A stretch of 38,416 nucleotides of DNA from Streptacidiphilus neutrinimicus. Lineage in GTDB: Bacteria > Actinomycetota > Actinomycetes > Streptomycetales > Streptomycetaceae. Numbering within the stretch: position 1 is the stretch's first letter; the number at the start of each line of letters is the position of its first letter. The notes beneath the pieces were generated by a model, which saw only the letters and a program-made list of their open reading frames with translations, had not been told where the DNA came from and did no database searches. Where the stretch lies: NCBI RefSeq assembly GCF_000787815.1, contig NZ_BBPO01000022.1, positions 70,101 through 108,516 on the forward strand, given 5' to 3'. Below are positions 1-7,954 of the stretch, in pieces. Made by a program: the position numbers and the translations under genes.

Positions 1-1
1 G

Positions 2-571
2 ATGGACCGGCTGCCCGCCGGCTCGCTGCTCACCCTCGCCGGGCCGCCGCCGCGTCCCTCCGCGATCGCCGCGCTGGCCGCGTCGGTCACCTCGGAGGCG
101 TCGCGCCCGGGCGTGGTGGTGCTGCCGCAGGGCGGCTGCTGCGCCGGGCCCTCCGGGCCCGAGGGGTTCGACGCCGCCACCGCGCGGCGTCTCGCCGAGG
201 CGGGCGTCCCGCTGGCCGCGGGCGGTGGGGCGCTGCGCGACGCGGTCCGCCCGGTGGGCCGCGCGGATCCGGTGGAGGCGGCGTTCCTGCTGAGCGCGCA
301 GGCGGGACTGTCGGCGTCCGCGGCCTACGACGCGGTCGGACCGGGGGCGCGGGCGCTGCTCGGCCTGCCCCGCCCGGCCGTCGAGGCCGGACAGCCCGCG
401 GATCTGCTGGCCCTGCGCGGCGACACCCTCCTCGCCGCGCTGAGCGGCGGCCACAGCCGCGTCGTCCTGCACGCCGGCCGCGTCGTCTCCCGCACGAGCG
501 CGGTCCGCGAGTACGCGGAGACCAGCCCGGCGGCCGTCCCCCGCCAACTCCGCCCGCCGCGGCCCGCCTGA
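2..571 (+). CDS. Amidohydrolase-like protein, C-terminal fragment (5' end outside window)
   Basis: This reading frame is open from the left edge to a TGA at 569-571, so only the last ~190 residues are present and the true start lies upstream. The fragment resembles the C-terminal part of cytosine-deaminase/dihydroorotase-type amidohydrolases. It has a helical segment (PVEAAFLLSAQAGL), a small-residue stretch about a cofactor-free barrel end, then the typical tail 'AGQPADLLALRGDTLLAAL' and a final beta strand 'VLHAGRVVS', which in this superfamily forms the small beta-sandwich. The metal-binding HxH motif would be in the missing part, so activity and substrate cannot be judged. It converges with the next gene and shows no obvious link to the biosynthetic genes, so it may be a flanking housekeeping gene. 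Family call moderately sure; substrate unknown. Confidence 0.6.
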   Translation: MDRLPAGSLLTLAGPPPRPSAIAALAASVTSEASRPGVVVLPQGGCCAGPSGPEGFDAATARRLAEAGVPLAAGGGALRDAVRPVGRADPVEAAFLLSAQAGLSASAAYDAVGPGARALLGLPRPAVEAGQPADLLALRGDTLLAALSGGHSRVVLHAGRVVSRTSAVREYAETSPAAVPRQLRPPRPA

Positions 572-605
572 GCCGCAAGACGGGCGCTGGGGCTCCCACG
601 GACCG

Positions 606-1130
606 TCAGGGCTGGGCGAGCGGTCTTCGGTAGTGGACGAGGAGCTCGCCCCAGTCGTCTATCTTCACGCGGCCGGTGCGGCGGAAGCCGAGGGCGCGGT
701 AGAGGCGGTTGGCGCGCAGGTTGTCGGCGTGGGTCCAGAGCTGGGCCTCGGCGTAGCCGCGTTCGCGGCCGTCGGCGACGACCGCGTCGAGCAGCGTGCG
801 GCCGACGTGCTGGCCCCAGCGGTCCGGGGCGACGCTGAGCAGGCTGAGGTGCAGCAGCCCCGGCTCGGGCGGCCCCGTGCCGTCGTCCTTCAGGCCCTGG
901 AGGCCCAGGATCGTGCCGATGATGCCGGGAGCCCCCTCCTCGCCGCGCCCCTCCTCGCGCGCGAGGAGCAGCTTCGCGCCGGGTGCGGCCATGCGCGCGT
1001 AGGCGGAGCGCACGTGCGCCCGCGCGAGAGGGCGGCCGTTGCGCCGGATCATGTGCGAGTGCTGCCAGACGGCCATCGCCGCGTCGATCTCCTCGGCGGT
1101 GGCCGGACTCACCGTCACGCTGCCGCTCAT
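606..1130 (-). CDS. GNAT-family N-acetyltransferase
   Basis: A 174-residue protein with the GNAT fold, expected to transfer an acetyl group from acetyl-CoA to an amine. The acetyl-CoA pyrophosphate loop is visible as DRWGQHVGRTLLDA (pattern Q/R-x-x-G-x-G/A). It is followed by the typical 'ANRLYRALGFRRTGR' segment, in which N and Y are usual GNAT positions. The start at 1130 is chosen because GAGGGAG lies a few bases upstream; an in-frame ATG at 1142 is possible. The gene points away from the FAD monooxygenase at 1308, with a 177-bp divergent region between them. Its substrate is unknown. It could be a resistance or tailoring acetyltransferase, or simply a flanking gene. Confidence 0.8.
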   Translation of the reverse strand: MSGSVTVSPATAEEIDAAMAVWQHSHMIRRNGRPLARAHVRSAYARMAAPGAKLLLAREEGRGEEGAPGIIGTILGLQGLKDDGTGPPEPGLLHLSLLSVAPDRWGQHVGRTLLDAVVADGRERGYAEAQLWTHADNLRANRLYRALGFRRTGRVKIDDWGELLVHYRRPLAQP

Positions 1131-1153
1131 CGACTCCCTCATCCCAGGAACGT

Positions 1154-1172
1154 TCCCCCGTGCGGCGGGGGA
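1154..1172. promoter_or_regulatory. Inverted repeat in divergent region 1131-1307
   Basis: A perfect 7-bp inverted repeat, TCCCCCG at 1154-1160 and CGGGGGA at 1166-1172, lies between the divergent acetyltransferase and FAD monooxygenase genes. A second small one (CCGACC 1184-1189 / GGTCGG 1195-1200) follows. Either could be an operator or an mRNA hairpin. In such GC-rich DNA short palindromes are common, so support is weak. Confidence 0.25.
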
Positions 1173-1307
1173 CAAGCTTTCCACCGACCCGCGCGGTCGG
1201 CGCAAGAGGCGTGACCGAGCCGAAACCGCAGCGTGACAGCCGCGCTCAAGCCGGACTGGACCGCGCACGGAGAGAGTGGGCCGCGGTGCAGGGAAGGAGA
1301 AAGAGCG

Positions 1308-2618
1308 ATGGCGGACGCAACCACCGACGTCTGCATCGTCGGAGCCGGGCCGGCGGGGCTGACCCTGGCCCTGGAGCTGGTCCGGCGCGGGGCCCGGGTC
1401 ACGGTCCTGGAGCAGCGCGCGGACTTCGCGCGGACCTTCCGCGGGGAGTCGCTCTCCCCCGACTCGGTGTGGCTGCTGCGCCGGATGGGCCTGTTCGAGC
1501 GGTTGCGCGGCTCCTGCCTGGAGATGCGCGCCCTGGAGATCACCGACGCGGGCCGGACCGTGCTGCGCGCCGACTTCGCCGACTTCCCCTATCCGCAGCG
1601 CGCGCCCGTCGAGCTGCCGCAGTCGGTGCTGCTGGCCGAGCTCGCGAAGGAGTGCCGTCGGCACCGGGGCTTCCGGCTGCTGCACCGGGTGACGGCCGTC
1701 GGGCTGCTGGGCGCGGACCGGGTGACGGGCGTGCACTGCCAGGGGCCTGACGGCCGGTTCGAGACGCGGGCCGCGCTGACGGTGGCCGCGGACGGCCGCT
1801 ACAGCCGGGTGCGCGACCTGTCCGGCCTGACCGCGGAGAAGACCCCGTTGGGCCGCGACGTGGTGTGGCTGCGGCTCCCGCGTCCCGACGTCTGGGACGC
1901 GGCGACCTACCGGATCCGCATCGACGCCGGTCGGCACGCGCTCTTCCTGCCCACCCACCCCGACGACGTCCGGGTCGGGCTGAACATCCCCAAGGGCGGC
2001 GTGCGGAAGCTGCGGGCCGAGGGCCTCGCGGGCCTGCACACGCGGCTGGACGCGCTGGCGCCGGAGCTCTCCGAGCTGGTCCGGGCGGGGGTGCGGGAGT
2101 GGGGCGACACCAGCGTGCTGGACCTGTTCACCACCGTCGTGCCGCGCTGGTCCCGTCCGGGGCTGGCGCTGGTGGGCGACGCGGCCCACACCCTCTCGCC
2201 GATCCTCGGACAGGGCGTCAACCACGCGCTGGCGGACGCGGTCACGCTCGCGCCGCTGATCGCGCCGCTCGTCGACGCCGATCCGGCCGGTGCGGCCGTC
2301 CGCGAGGCGCTGCTCGCGTTCCAGCGCGAGCGCGAACCGCTGGTCGCCCGTTCCCGGGCGCTCCAGCTGCGGCAGGAGCGGCTCTTCGCGCTGGACCGCC
2401 CGCTCGCGGCGGCGGGGCGGCGGGCCCTGTACCGGGCGGTCGACCGCAGCGCGGCGCTGAAGCTGCGCGTGCTCGCCCCGGCCTACTTCCAGCTGCAGAG
2501 CCGCGAGGAACCGAGCCGCCGGCAGGAGAGCGTCCGGGACCGGGGCCCCGACGAGCGAAGTCCGGACGAGCGGAGCCACCACGAGCAGGGCCGTGACGAG
2601 AGAGGACGTGCGGCATGA
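1308..2618 (+). CDS. FAD-dependent aromatic hydroxylase (class A flavin monooxygenase)
   Basis: A 436-residue single-component flavin monooxygenase of the p-hydroxybenzoate hydroxylase superfamily. The three diagnostic motifs are present: the dinucleotide-binding GAGPAG (residues 12-17), the DG motif in TVAADGRYSRVRD (around 162) and the GD motif in ALVGDAAHTLSPILGQG (290-291). Such enzymes use NAD(P)H and O2 to hydroxylate, epoxidise or Baeyer-Villiger-oxidise aromatic polyketides. The start at 1308 has AAGGAGAAAGAG just upstream. The last ~35 residues are a low-complexity charged tail rich in DER and SPDERS-like units, unlike the compact end of the family and probably disordered. The stop overlaps the next start (ATGA, 2615-2618), implying translational coupling to the FkbH-like gene. 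Substrate unknown. Confidence 0.88.
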   Translation: MADATTDVCIVGAGPAGLTLALELVRRGARVTVLEQRADFARTFRGESLSPDSVWLLRRMGLFERLRGSCLEMRALEITDAGRTVLRADFADFPYPQRAPVELPQSVLLAELAKECRRHRGFRLLHRVTAVGLLGADRVTGVHCQGPDGRFETRAALTVAADGRYSRVRDLSGLTAEKTPLGRDVVWLRLPRPDVWDAATYRIRIDAGRHALFLPTHPDDVRVGLNIPKGGVRKLRAEGLAGLHTRLDALAPELSELVRAGVREWGDTSVLDLFTTVVPRWSRPGLALVGDAAHTLSPILGQGVNHALADAVTLAPLIAPLVDADPAGAAVREALLAFQREREPLVARSRALQLRQERLFALDRPLAAAGRRALYRAVDRSAALKLRVLAPAYFQLQSREEPSRRQESVRDRGPDERSPDERSHHEQGRDERGRAA

Positions 2619-4528
2619 CCGGGTCGAGCACGGGCGCCGAGGCGCTGGAGCGGCTCCGTTCCCTGCAGGCGGGCGGGCGGCTCGCGGCCGAGTACTCCGG
2701 GCTGCCCCGGCTGCTGTCCCCCCTCGCCGCCGGGGACGCGGCGCTGGCCAAGGCCGGGCGGCTGCTGGCGCGGCTGGACCCGGACGAGGTGCTGGCGCAC
2801 CGGCCGGACACCCCGGCGGTGCGGGTCGCGGTCACCGGGAGCGGCACCCTGGGCGCGCTGGCGCCCTCCGTGTGGGCCGAGTTCGCGCGTCACGGGCTGC
2901 TGCCGCGCCTGACGGTCGGCGACTACGACAGCTGGCGGGTCGACCTGCGCGACCCCGCGAGCGCGCTGTACGCGCCGGACACGCGTCTCGCCCTGGTGGT
3001 ACTGGACGCGTCCGTGGTCTTCGACCGCCTGCCGCCGGTGTGGAGCGCGGCGGACGCCGCCGAGGCGGTGGCCGCGGCGGGCGAGGAGATCGAGGCCCTG
3101 GCCCGGGGGTTCCTCTCCGGATCCGGCGCCGGATCCGGTGCCACGCTGGTGTTGAACACGCTGCCGCTGACGCGCCTGCACACCCACCGGCTGGTCGACC
3201 TGCGCTCGCGCGCGGCGCTCGGCGCGGCCTGGCACGGCCTCAACGCGCGGCTGCTGGGCCTGGGCGCGGAGCTGGAGCGGGTGGTCGTGCTCGACCTGGA
3301 CGTGCTGCTGGCGCAGGGCGGACCGCTCTGCGATCCGCGTCTGGCCGCCTACGCGGGCGAGGAGCTGGGCGAGGAGCTGCTCGCCCGCTGCGCGCGCGAG
3401 ATCGGGCATCTGGCCCGCGCGCTGACCGGCCGGACGCGGAAGGTGCTGGTGCTCGACCTCGACAACACGCTGTGGGACGGCGTGCTGGGCGAGGACGGCG
3501 CGGAGGGGATCGCGGCGCGCTCCACGCTGCGGGGCGAGGCGTTCGGGCGGGTGCAGCGCCTGGCCCGGCAGCTGGGCTCGCAGGGCGTGCTGCTCGCGGT
3601 GTGCAGCAAGAACGACCGGGGTCCGGTGCTGGAGGTGCTCCGCGACCACCCGGACATGCAGCTGCGCGAGACGGACTTCGTCGCCGTGCAGGCGGACTGG
3701 GGTCCGAAGAACAAGGGGCTGGAGGAGATCGCGGAGCGGCTCGGTCTGGGGCTGGAGAGCTTCGTCTTCGCCGACGACTCCGCGTTCGAGACCGGTCTGG
3801 TCGCCGCGGCGCTGCCGCAGGTGGCCGTGGTGCCACTGGGCGCCGAGCCGGCGCTCGCGCCCGAACGGCTGCTCGCCGACGGCTGGTTCGACACCCTGGA
3901 GCTGACCGAGGCGGACCGCGGGCGCACCGCCCGCTACCGCGTGGAGGCCGCCCGCTCGGACCTGCGGGAGGCGGCGACCTCGGTGCAGGAGTACCTGCGG
4001 GAGCTGGGCGTCCGGGTCTGCGTGGAGCGGGCGCATCTGGGCGATGTCGGCCGGCTGGCCCAACTGACGCAGCGGACGAACCAGTTCAACCTCACCACGG
4101 AGAGACTCACGGCCGCCGAGGTGCGGTCGATGACGGAGGACCCGGGCCGCCTGGTGCTGACCGTGCGCTCCTCGGACCGCTTCGGGGACGACGGGGTGGT
4201 CGGCGCGCTCTTCGCGCGCCGCGAGGCGGACGCACTGCGGGTGGAGAACCTGCTGCTGAGCTGCCGGGTGCTCGGCCGCGGCATCGAACGCGCGGTGGCG
4301 GCGGCGGTGCTGGACCACGCCAAGGCGGAGGGCCTCGCGGAGGTGACCGCCCGGTACCGGGCGACGCCGCGCAACCACCGGGTGGCGGACTTCTGGCCCT
4401 CGGTCGGCTTCGCCGCGCTCGGGGAGCAGGCCGCCGAGGCCGGGTCTTTGGAGGCCCTGGTGTTCCGTCACCCCCTGGACCGGCCTTTGGCCCTACCCGA
4501 GCACGTGCGTCTGGACGTGGGGTTCTGA
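2615..4528 (+). CDS. FkbH-like HAD-superfamily protein (glyceryl-ACP-forming type)
   Basis: A 637-residue protein with FkbH architecture. An N-terminal SGNH-like region (about 60-260) is followed by a HAD domain whose nucleophile motif is DLDNTLWDG (281-289, with D281 and D283). A later HAD aspartate pair is seen in FVFADDSAFE. A C-terminal GNAT-like segment includes 'RVLGRGIERAVAAAVL'. In characterised relatives (methoxymalonyl-ACP and tetronate pathways) FkbH dephosphorylates 1,3-bisphosphoglycerate and loads D-glycerate onto an acyl carrier protein. No carrier protein, FkbG, FkbI, FkbJ or FkbK partner is visible here, so it would have to act with genes outside the window. Translation is probably coupled to the upstream monooxygenase through a 4-nt overlap. 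Family call firm; role in this cluster inferred. Confidence 0.88.
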   Translation: MTGSSTGAEALERLRSLQAGGRLAAEYSGLPRLLSPLAAGDAALAKAGRLLARLDPDEVLAHRPDTPAVRVAVTGSGTLGALAPSVWAEFARHGLLPRLTVGDYDSWRVDLRDPASALYAPDTRLALVVLDASVVFDRLPPVWSAADAAEAVAAAGEEIEALARGFLSGSGAGSGATLVLNTLPLTRLHTHRLVDLRSRAALGAAWHGLNARLLGLGAELERVVVLDLDVLLAQGGPLCDPRLAAYAGEELGEELLARCAREIGHLARALTGRTRKVLVLDLDNTLWDGVLGEDGAEGIAARSTLRGEAFGRVQRLARQLGSQGVLLAVCSKNDRGPVLEVLRDHPDMQLRETDFVAVQADWGPKNKGLEEIAERLGLGLESFVFADDSAFETGLVAAALPQVAVVPLGAEPALAPERLLADGWFDTLELTEADRGRTARYRVEAARSDLREAATSVQEYLRELGVRVCVERAHLGDVGRLAQLTQRTNQFNLTTERLTAAEVRSMTEDPGRLVLTVRSSDRFGDDGVVGALFARREADALRVENLLLSCRVLGRGIERAVAAAVLDHAKAEGLAEVTARYRATPRNHRVADFWPSVGFAALGEQAAEAGSLEALVFRHPLDRPLALPEHVRLDVGF

Positions 4529-4544
4529 GGACGCGCCCGAACCC

Positions 4545-4585
4545 GTCCGCCGCCGCGGCCCGCGTGGGACCGTCGGCGGCCGGAC
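4545..4585. terminator. Terminator-like hairpin between convergent genes
   Basis: GTCCGCCGCCG (4545-4555) pairs with CGGCGGC-C-GGAC (4574-4585), giving an 11-bp stem with one bulged base. It lies in the 77-bp gap between the convergent FkbH-like and reductase genes, where a shared terminator is expected. There is no U tract, as is usual in actinomycetes. Confidence 0.45.
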
Positions 4586-4605
4586 GAGTCCGGGAGACGG
4601 CCTCG

Positions 4606-5574
4606 TCAGAGGTCGAGCACCAGGCGCGGCGTGCGGGCCCGGGAGACACAGATCAGCATGGTCCGGCCGGACTCGCGGTCGGCCGGGGAGAGGACGCTGT
4701 CCCGATGGTCCGGTTCGCCGCCGAGGACGTCGGTCTCGCAGGTGCCGCAGGTGCCCTCGCGGCAGGAGGAGAAGCAGTCGTCGACGCCCTCGTCCTCCAG
4801 CACGTCGAGGATGCTCTGTCCGGCCGGGACGATCACGGTCCGCCCGGTGCGTGCGAGTTCGATCTCGATCGGGGCGTCCGGCCCGGCCTCCCCGGTCTCG
4901 ACGGCGGCCTTGGGGTGGAACCGCTCCAGTCGCAGGCTCGCCCCGGCGTCGGGCCAGCCGGCGGTCCGGGCGGCGACCGCGTCCAGCAGCCCCTCGGGGC
5001 CGCAGCAGTAGACGAGGGTGTCGGCGAGCGGCTCGCCGAGCGCCGCGTCGAGGTCGAGCAGACCGGACTCGTCCTCGGCCACGACGGTCACCCGCTCGCC
5101 GTGGCGGGCCAGTTCGTCGCGGAAGGCCATCGAGGAGCGGGCCCGGCCGCCGTAGAGCAGCCGCCAGTCGGTGCCTGCGGCCTCGGCCGCGGCGATCATC
5201 GGCAGCAGCGGCGTGATACCGATGCCGCCGGCGATCAGCAGCAGGGCGGGCGAGGGCTCCAGGGCGAAGTTGTTGCGGGGCAGGCTGACCTGGAGGGTCT
5301 CGCCGACGGTCAGGTGGTCGTGGATCCAGGCGGAGCCGCCGCGACCGTTCGCCTCGCGCAGCACGGCGACGCGGTAGCGGCCCTTCTCGGCCGGGTCGCC
5401 GCACAGGGAGTACTGGCGGATCAGCCCGTTGCCGAGGTGGAGGTCCACATGGGCGCCCGGGGTCCACGCGGGCAGGGGCAGCCCGGCCGGGTCCGCGAGG
5501 CTCAGGCCGAGCACCCCGTCGGCGAGCCGGTCGAGCGCCAGAACGGTCAGTTTCCGGGTGTCGGTCACGGTCAT
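4606..5574 (-). CDS. PDR/VanB-type oxidoreductase (FMN, NAD(P)H and plant-type [2Fe-2S] ferredoxin)
   Basis: A 322-residue electron-transfer protein of the phthalate dioxygenase reductase family. An FMN-binding barrel carries RQYSL (53-57). A nucleotide-binding domain carries GGIGITP (116-122) and a C-C-G-P-E-G loop. The C-terminal ferredoxin domain has four ligands, C271, C276, C279 and C309 (C-x4-C-x2-C-x29-C). It moves electrons from NAD(P)H to an oxygenase, in known cases a Rieske oxygenase. No Rieske alpha subunit is in the window, so its partner may be one of the two P450s or lie elsewhere. The ATG at 5574 has GAAGGGA upstream. It is divergent from the PadR gene at 5678, the usual layout for a PadR-controlled gene. 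Family sure; partner unknown. Confidence 0.88.
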   Translation of the reverse strand: MTVTDTRKLTVLALDRLADGVLGLSLADPAGLPLPAWTPGAHVDLHLGNGLIRQYSLCGDPAEKGRYRVAVLREANGRGGSAWIHDHLTVGETLQVSLPRNNFALEPSPALLLIAGGIGITPLLPMIAAAEAAGTDWRLLYGGRARSSMAFRDELARHGERVTVVAEDESGLLDLDAALGEPLADTLVYCCGPEGLLDAVAARTAGWPDAGASLRLERFHPKAAVETGEAGPDAPIEIELARTGRTVIVPAGQSILDVLEDEGVDDCFSSCREGTCGTCETDVLGGEPDHRDSVLSPADRESGRTMLICVSRARTPRLVLDL

Positions 5575-5594
5575 GGGGTTCCCTTCGGCCGAAC

Positions 5595-5631
5595 TGATAG
5601 TCACAGCGAAACTAGATTGCTTGTTACTACT
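5595..5631. promoter_or_regulatory. Putative PadR operator region, site 1
   Basis: The 103-bp region between the reductase and the first PadR gene contains TGATAGT (5595-5601), ACTAG (5611-5615) and ACTACT (5626-5631). The same three blocks recur at identical spacing upstream of the second PadR gene (31049-31085), with about 24 of 37 positions identical. This suggests binding by related or shared PadR proteins. The pattern overlaps the probable promoter of the PadR gene, as autoregulation would require. Confidence 0.55.
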
Positions 5632-5645
5632 CGTCTGCGTATGCT
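5617..5645 (+). promoter_or_regulatory. Candidate promoter of first PadR gene
   Basis: TTGCTT (5617-5622) and TATGCT (5640-5645) are separated by 17 bp and resemble a sigma-70-like -35/-10 pair. Transcription would start near 5652, about 26 nt before the ATG at 5678. The elements overlap the putative operator. A perfect inverted repeat TGCTCG/CGAGCA (5642-5647/5652-5657) sits at the expected start point and may be a second control site. Confidence 0.4.
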
Positions 5646-5677
5646 CGTAGGCGAGCACTGGAAAGCGGGGTGGATCG

Positions 5678-6334
5678 ATGGCTAAGCAACGCAAGGTCGG
5701 GAATCTGTTGGCGCTCGCACTGCTCTCCGCGGCCTTCCAGCGGCCCATGCACCCGTACGAGATGGCTTCGGTACTGCGCGCCAGGGGCAAGGACCAGGAC
5801 ATGACGATCAAGTGGGGCTCGCTCTACACGGTCGTACGCAACCTGGTAAAACACGGTCTGCTCGAAGCGGCCCTGAGCACTCGTCAAGGGGGCCGCCCGG
5901 AAAGGACGGTGTACGAGATCACCGCCGCGGGGCGGGCGGAGCTCGAGGACTGGATCCGCGAGCTGGTGGCGGTCCCGGAACCGGAGCATCCGCGCTTCGC
6001 GGCCGGCCTCTCCGAGCTCCAGGTCCTCTCCCCGGACGAGGCGGCCCGACTGCTGGAGCTGCGGCTGCTGCGGCTGAAGGCGACGATCGCGGCCGAGCGG
6101 GCCCAGCTCGACGTCGACGCGACGGAGGTGCCGAGGCTCTTCCTGATCGAATCGGAGTACCAGCTCGCGCTGCGCGAGGCGGAGGCCGCCTGGGTCACCT
6201 CGCTGCTGCGGGAGCTCGCCGACGGCTCGCTCCCGGGCGTGGCCGAATGGCAGTCGTTCCACAGAACCGGACAGATCCCGCCCGAGCTGCTCGAACTCGC
6301 CGAGCTCGGCGGGGCGGAGATACCGGCGGAGTAG
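5678..6334 (+). CDS. PadR-family transcriptional regulator (first)
   Basis: A 218-residue regulator. Residues ~10-90 form the PadR winged helix, with the hallmark MHPYEMASVL helix, a recognition region around SLYTVVRNLVKHGL and the wing GRPERTVYEIT. The rest is the helical 'virulence activator alpha C-term' dimerisation part (LESEY-like IESEYQLALREAEAAW). PadR proteins usually repress a divergent gene and themselves and respond to a small ligand, often the pathway product or a phenolic compound. The divergent target here is the VanB-type reductase. A related regulator occurs at 31121. ATG 5678 is preceded by AGCGGGG. Family call firm; ligand unknown. Confidence 0.9.
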   Translation: MAKQRKVGNLLALALLSAAFQRPMHPYEMASVLRARGKDQDMTIKWGSLYTVVRNLVKHGLLEAALSTRQGGRPERTVYEITAAGRAELEDWIRELVAVPEPEHPRFAAGLSELQVLSPDEAARLLELRLLRLKATIAAERAQLDVDATEVPRLFLIESEYQLALREAEAAWVTSLLRELADGSLPGVAEWQSFHRTGQIPPELLELAELGGAEIPAE

Positions 6335-6514
6335 CAGCGGGACCCCTGGTCAGGTGCGGGAACACCGGACCAGGGTCCACGTCCTCGACGCGGCACCGCT
6401 CGCACGGCCCCGACCACGAGGTGGCGACCCAAGGATAGCCGGGGCAGTGCGGATCGGGCCGAAAACGTACGCGATTACCAAGAGCAATCCCGGATCCTTG
6501 AACAGGAGTTCGTC

Positions 6515-7720
6515 ATGACTGACACCACCGCCCGCAGCGCCCTCGTCATCGGCGGCGGCATCGCCGGCCCGGTCACCGCGCTCGCGCTGCGCCGCGCGGG
6601 CATCCAGGCCACCGTGTACGAGGCCTACACCGGCGGCGACGACGGCGTCGGCGGCATGCTCGGCATCGCCTCCAACGGCATCAGCGCACTCGACGTGGTC
6701 GGCGCGGGCGACGCGGTCCGCAGCATCGGCATCTCCGTCAAGTCGATGGTCCTGCAGAGCTGGACGGGCAAGCGGCTGGCCGAGTTCGGCACCATGCCCG
6801 GCCTCGACCCGACGCAGACCGTCTGGCGCCACGAGCTCTCCCGGGTGCTGCGCGAGGCCGCGCAGGCCCAGGGCATCCGCTACGAGACCGGCAAGCGGCT
6901 GGTCACCGCGGAGGAGTACGGCGACGGCGTCAACGCGGTCTTCGAGGACGGGAGCACCGCCCGCGCGGACATCCTCATCGGCGCGGACGGCATCAAGTCC
7001 GTGGTCCGCGGGCTGATCGACCCCAGCGCCCCCGGCCCCCGCTACACCGGCCTGGTCGGCATCGGCGGCCGCCCGCGCGGCCGGATCTCCGGGGTGCCGC
7101 TGGGCGACACCGGCATCATGTTCATGATCTTCGGCAAGCAGGCCTTCTTCGCCTACCAGGTCTACCAGGACGGCAGCGTCGGCTGGTTCGCCAACGTGCC
7201 GCGCACCGAGCCGATCTGGCACGCGGAGGCGCAGGCGATCGGCGCGGAGGAGTGGCTGCGCCGACTGCGAAAGATCTTCGCGGAGGACCGCACGCCCGCC
7301 CCCGCGATTCTGGCGCACGCCCGCCCCGAGGACCTGATCATCGTGGGCGGCCTGCAGGACATGCCCACCGTCCCGCACTGGAGTCGTGGCCGGATCGTCC
7401 TGGTCGGCGACTCCGCGCACGCGACCTCGCCCAGCTCCGGCCAGGGCGTCTCGGTCGCGGCGGAGAGCGCGGTCGAACTGGCCCGCTGCCTGCGGGACCA
7501 GCCCATCGCGCAGGCCTTCCGCACCTACGAGTCCATCCGCCGCCCGCGGGTGGAGCGGATCATCCAGAACGCGGCCCGCACCAACAGCCACAAGGCGGCC
7601 GGCCCGATGGGCCGGGTCATCCGGGACACGATCTTCCCCGTGATGATCAAGTTCGCCAAGCCGGACCGCTTCGCCTGGCAGTTCGCCCACCGCATCGACT
7701 GGGACGCGAAGGTCCACTGA
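6515..7720 (+). CDS. FAD-dependent monooxygenase
   Basis: A 401-residue class A flavin monooxygenase of the salicylate-hydroxylase/HpxO-like branch. Motifs are GGGIAG (13-18), the DG motif in LIGADGIKSVVRGLID and the GD motif in VLVGDSAHATSPSSGQG. Expected to use NAD(P)H and O2 to oxidise an aromatic or enol substrate. ATG 6515 has AACAGGAG at good spacing. It is preceded by a 180-bp gap after the PadR gene, so it probably has its own promoter, though none is clear by eye. It starts the rightward series of tailoring genes. It is not a close match in sequence to the monooxygenases at 10235 and 24706, so the enzymes probably act at different steps. Confidence 0.87.
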   Translation: MTDTTARSALVIGGGIAGPVTALALRRAGIQATVYEAYTGGDDGVGGMLGIASNGISALDVVGAGDAVRSIGISVKSMVLQSWTGKRLAEFGTMPGLDPTQTVWRHELSRVLREAAQAQGIRYETGKRLVTAEEYGDGVNAVFEDGSTARADILIGADGIKSVVRGLIDPSAPGPRYTGLVGIGGRPRGRISGVPLGDTGIMFMIFGKQAFFAYQVYQDGSVGWFANVPRTEPIWHAEAQAIGAEEWLRRLRKIFAEDRTPAPAILAHARPEDLIIVGGLQDMPTVPHWSRGRIVLVGDSAHATSPSSGQGVSVAAESAVELARCLRDQPIAQAFRTYESIRRPRVERIIQNAARTNSHKAAGPMGRVIRDTIFPVMIKFAKPDRFAWQFAHRIDWDAKVH

Positions 7721-7768
7721 GGCTGCGCCGGGCAAGCGAGCCAGTTGCAGCACGCTAGGGGCGCTGGT

Positions 7769-7913
7769 CTCTGCTGATGTGCGGCTCCGCCGCCTGGGCG
7801 CGACCCGGCCCGCGGGCTTCGCTCCCGCAGGCCCCAGGGGCGCGGGGAACTCGCGCAGTTCCCCGCGCCCCCCAGCGCGTGTCGCCTCCTGCGGGAGCGC
7901 CCGCGCATAGTGC
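7769..7913. repeat. Intergenic dispersed repeat, copy A
   Basis: The 25 bp at 7769-7793 (core GCTGATGTGCGGCTCCGCCG) are identical to 22451-22475. Both copies then continue with a related GGGCGCGA and end near TAGTGC (7908-7913 here). Both sit in gene-free gaps. Sequences with this core are common between genes in Streptomyces, to my knowledge, and behave like a small non-coding interspersed element. The outer limits given are approximate. Confidence 0.55.
7837..7871. terminator. Perfect 15-bp stem hairpin
   Basis: GGGGCGCGGGGAACT (7837-7851) and AGTTCCCCGCGCCCC (7857-7871) are perfect inverted repeats with a 5-nt loop. The structure is very stable and lies between the FAD monooxygenase (ends 7720) and the glycosyltransferase (starts ~7955). 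It could terminate the upstream transcript or act as an RNA-stabilising element. It is part of the dispersed repeat region. Confidence 0.6.
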
Positions 7914-7954
7914 AACTTGAGCGTCTGCCTAGTGCGGGCTGCTGCCATGGCCGC

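Noticed and set aside
606..2582. A 658-codon open frame on the minus strand covering the acetyltransferase and the FAD monooxygenase region
   Set aside because: Only its last ~174 codons (from 1130) show a protein family. The rest is the antisense of a clear FAD monooxygenase, and long spurious frames are normal in DNA this rich in GC.
2593..5685. A 1030-codon open frame on the plus strand overlapping the FkbH-like and reductase genes
   Set aside because: Composition is Arg/Gly/Ala-rich without motifs, and it overlaps two genes with intact conserved motifs in other frames.
7910..7954. Upstream ATG at 7910 as start of the glycosyltransferase
   Set aside because: It lies within the dispersed repeat and would add residues unlike the family, which normally begins right at the MRMVF-type strand.
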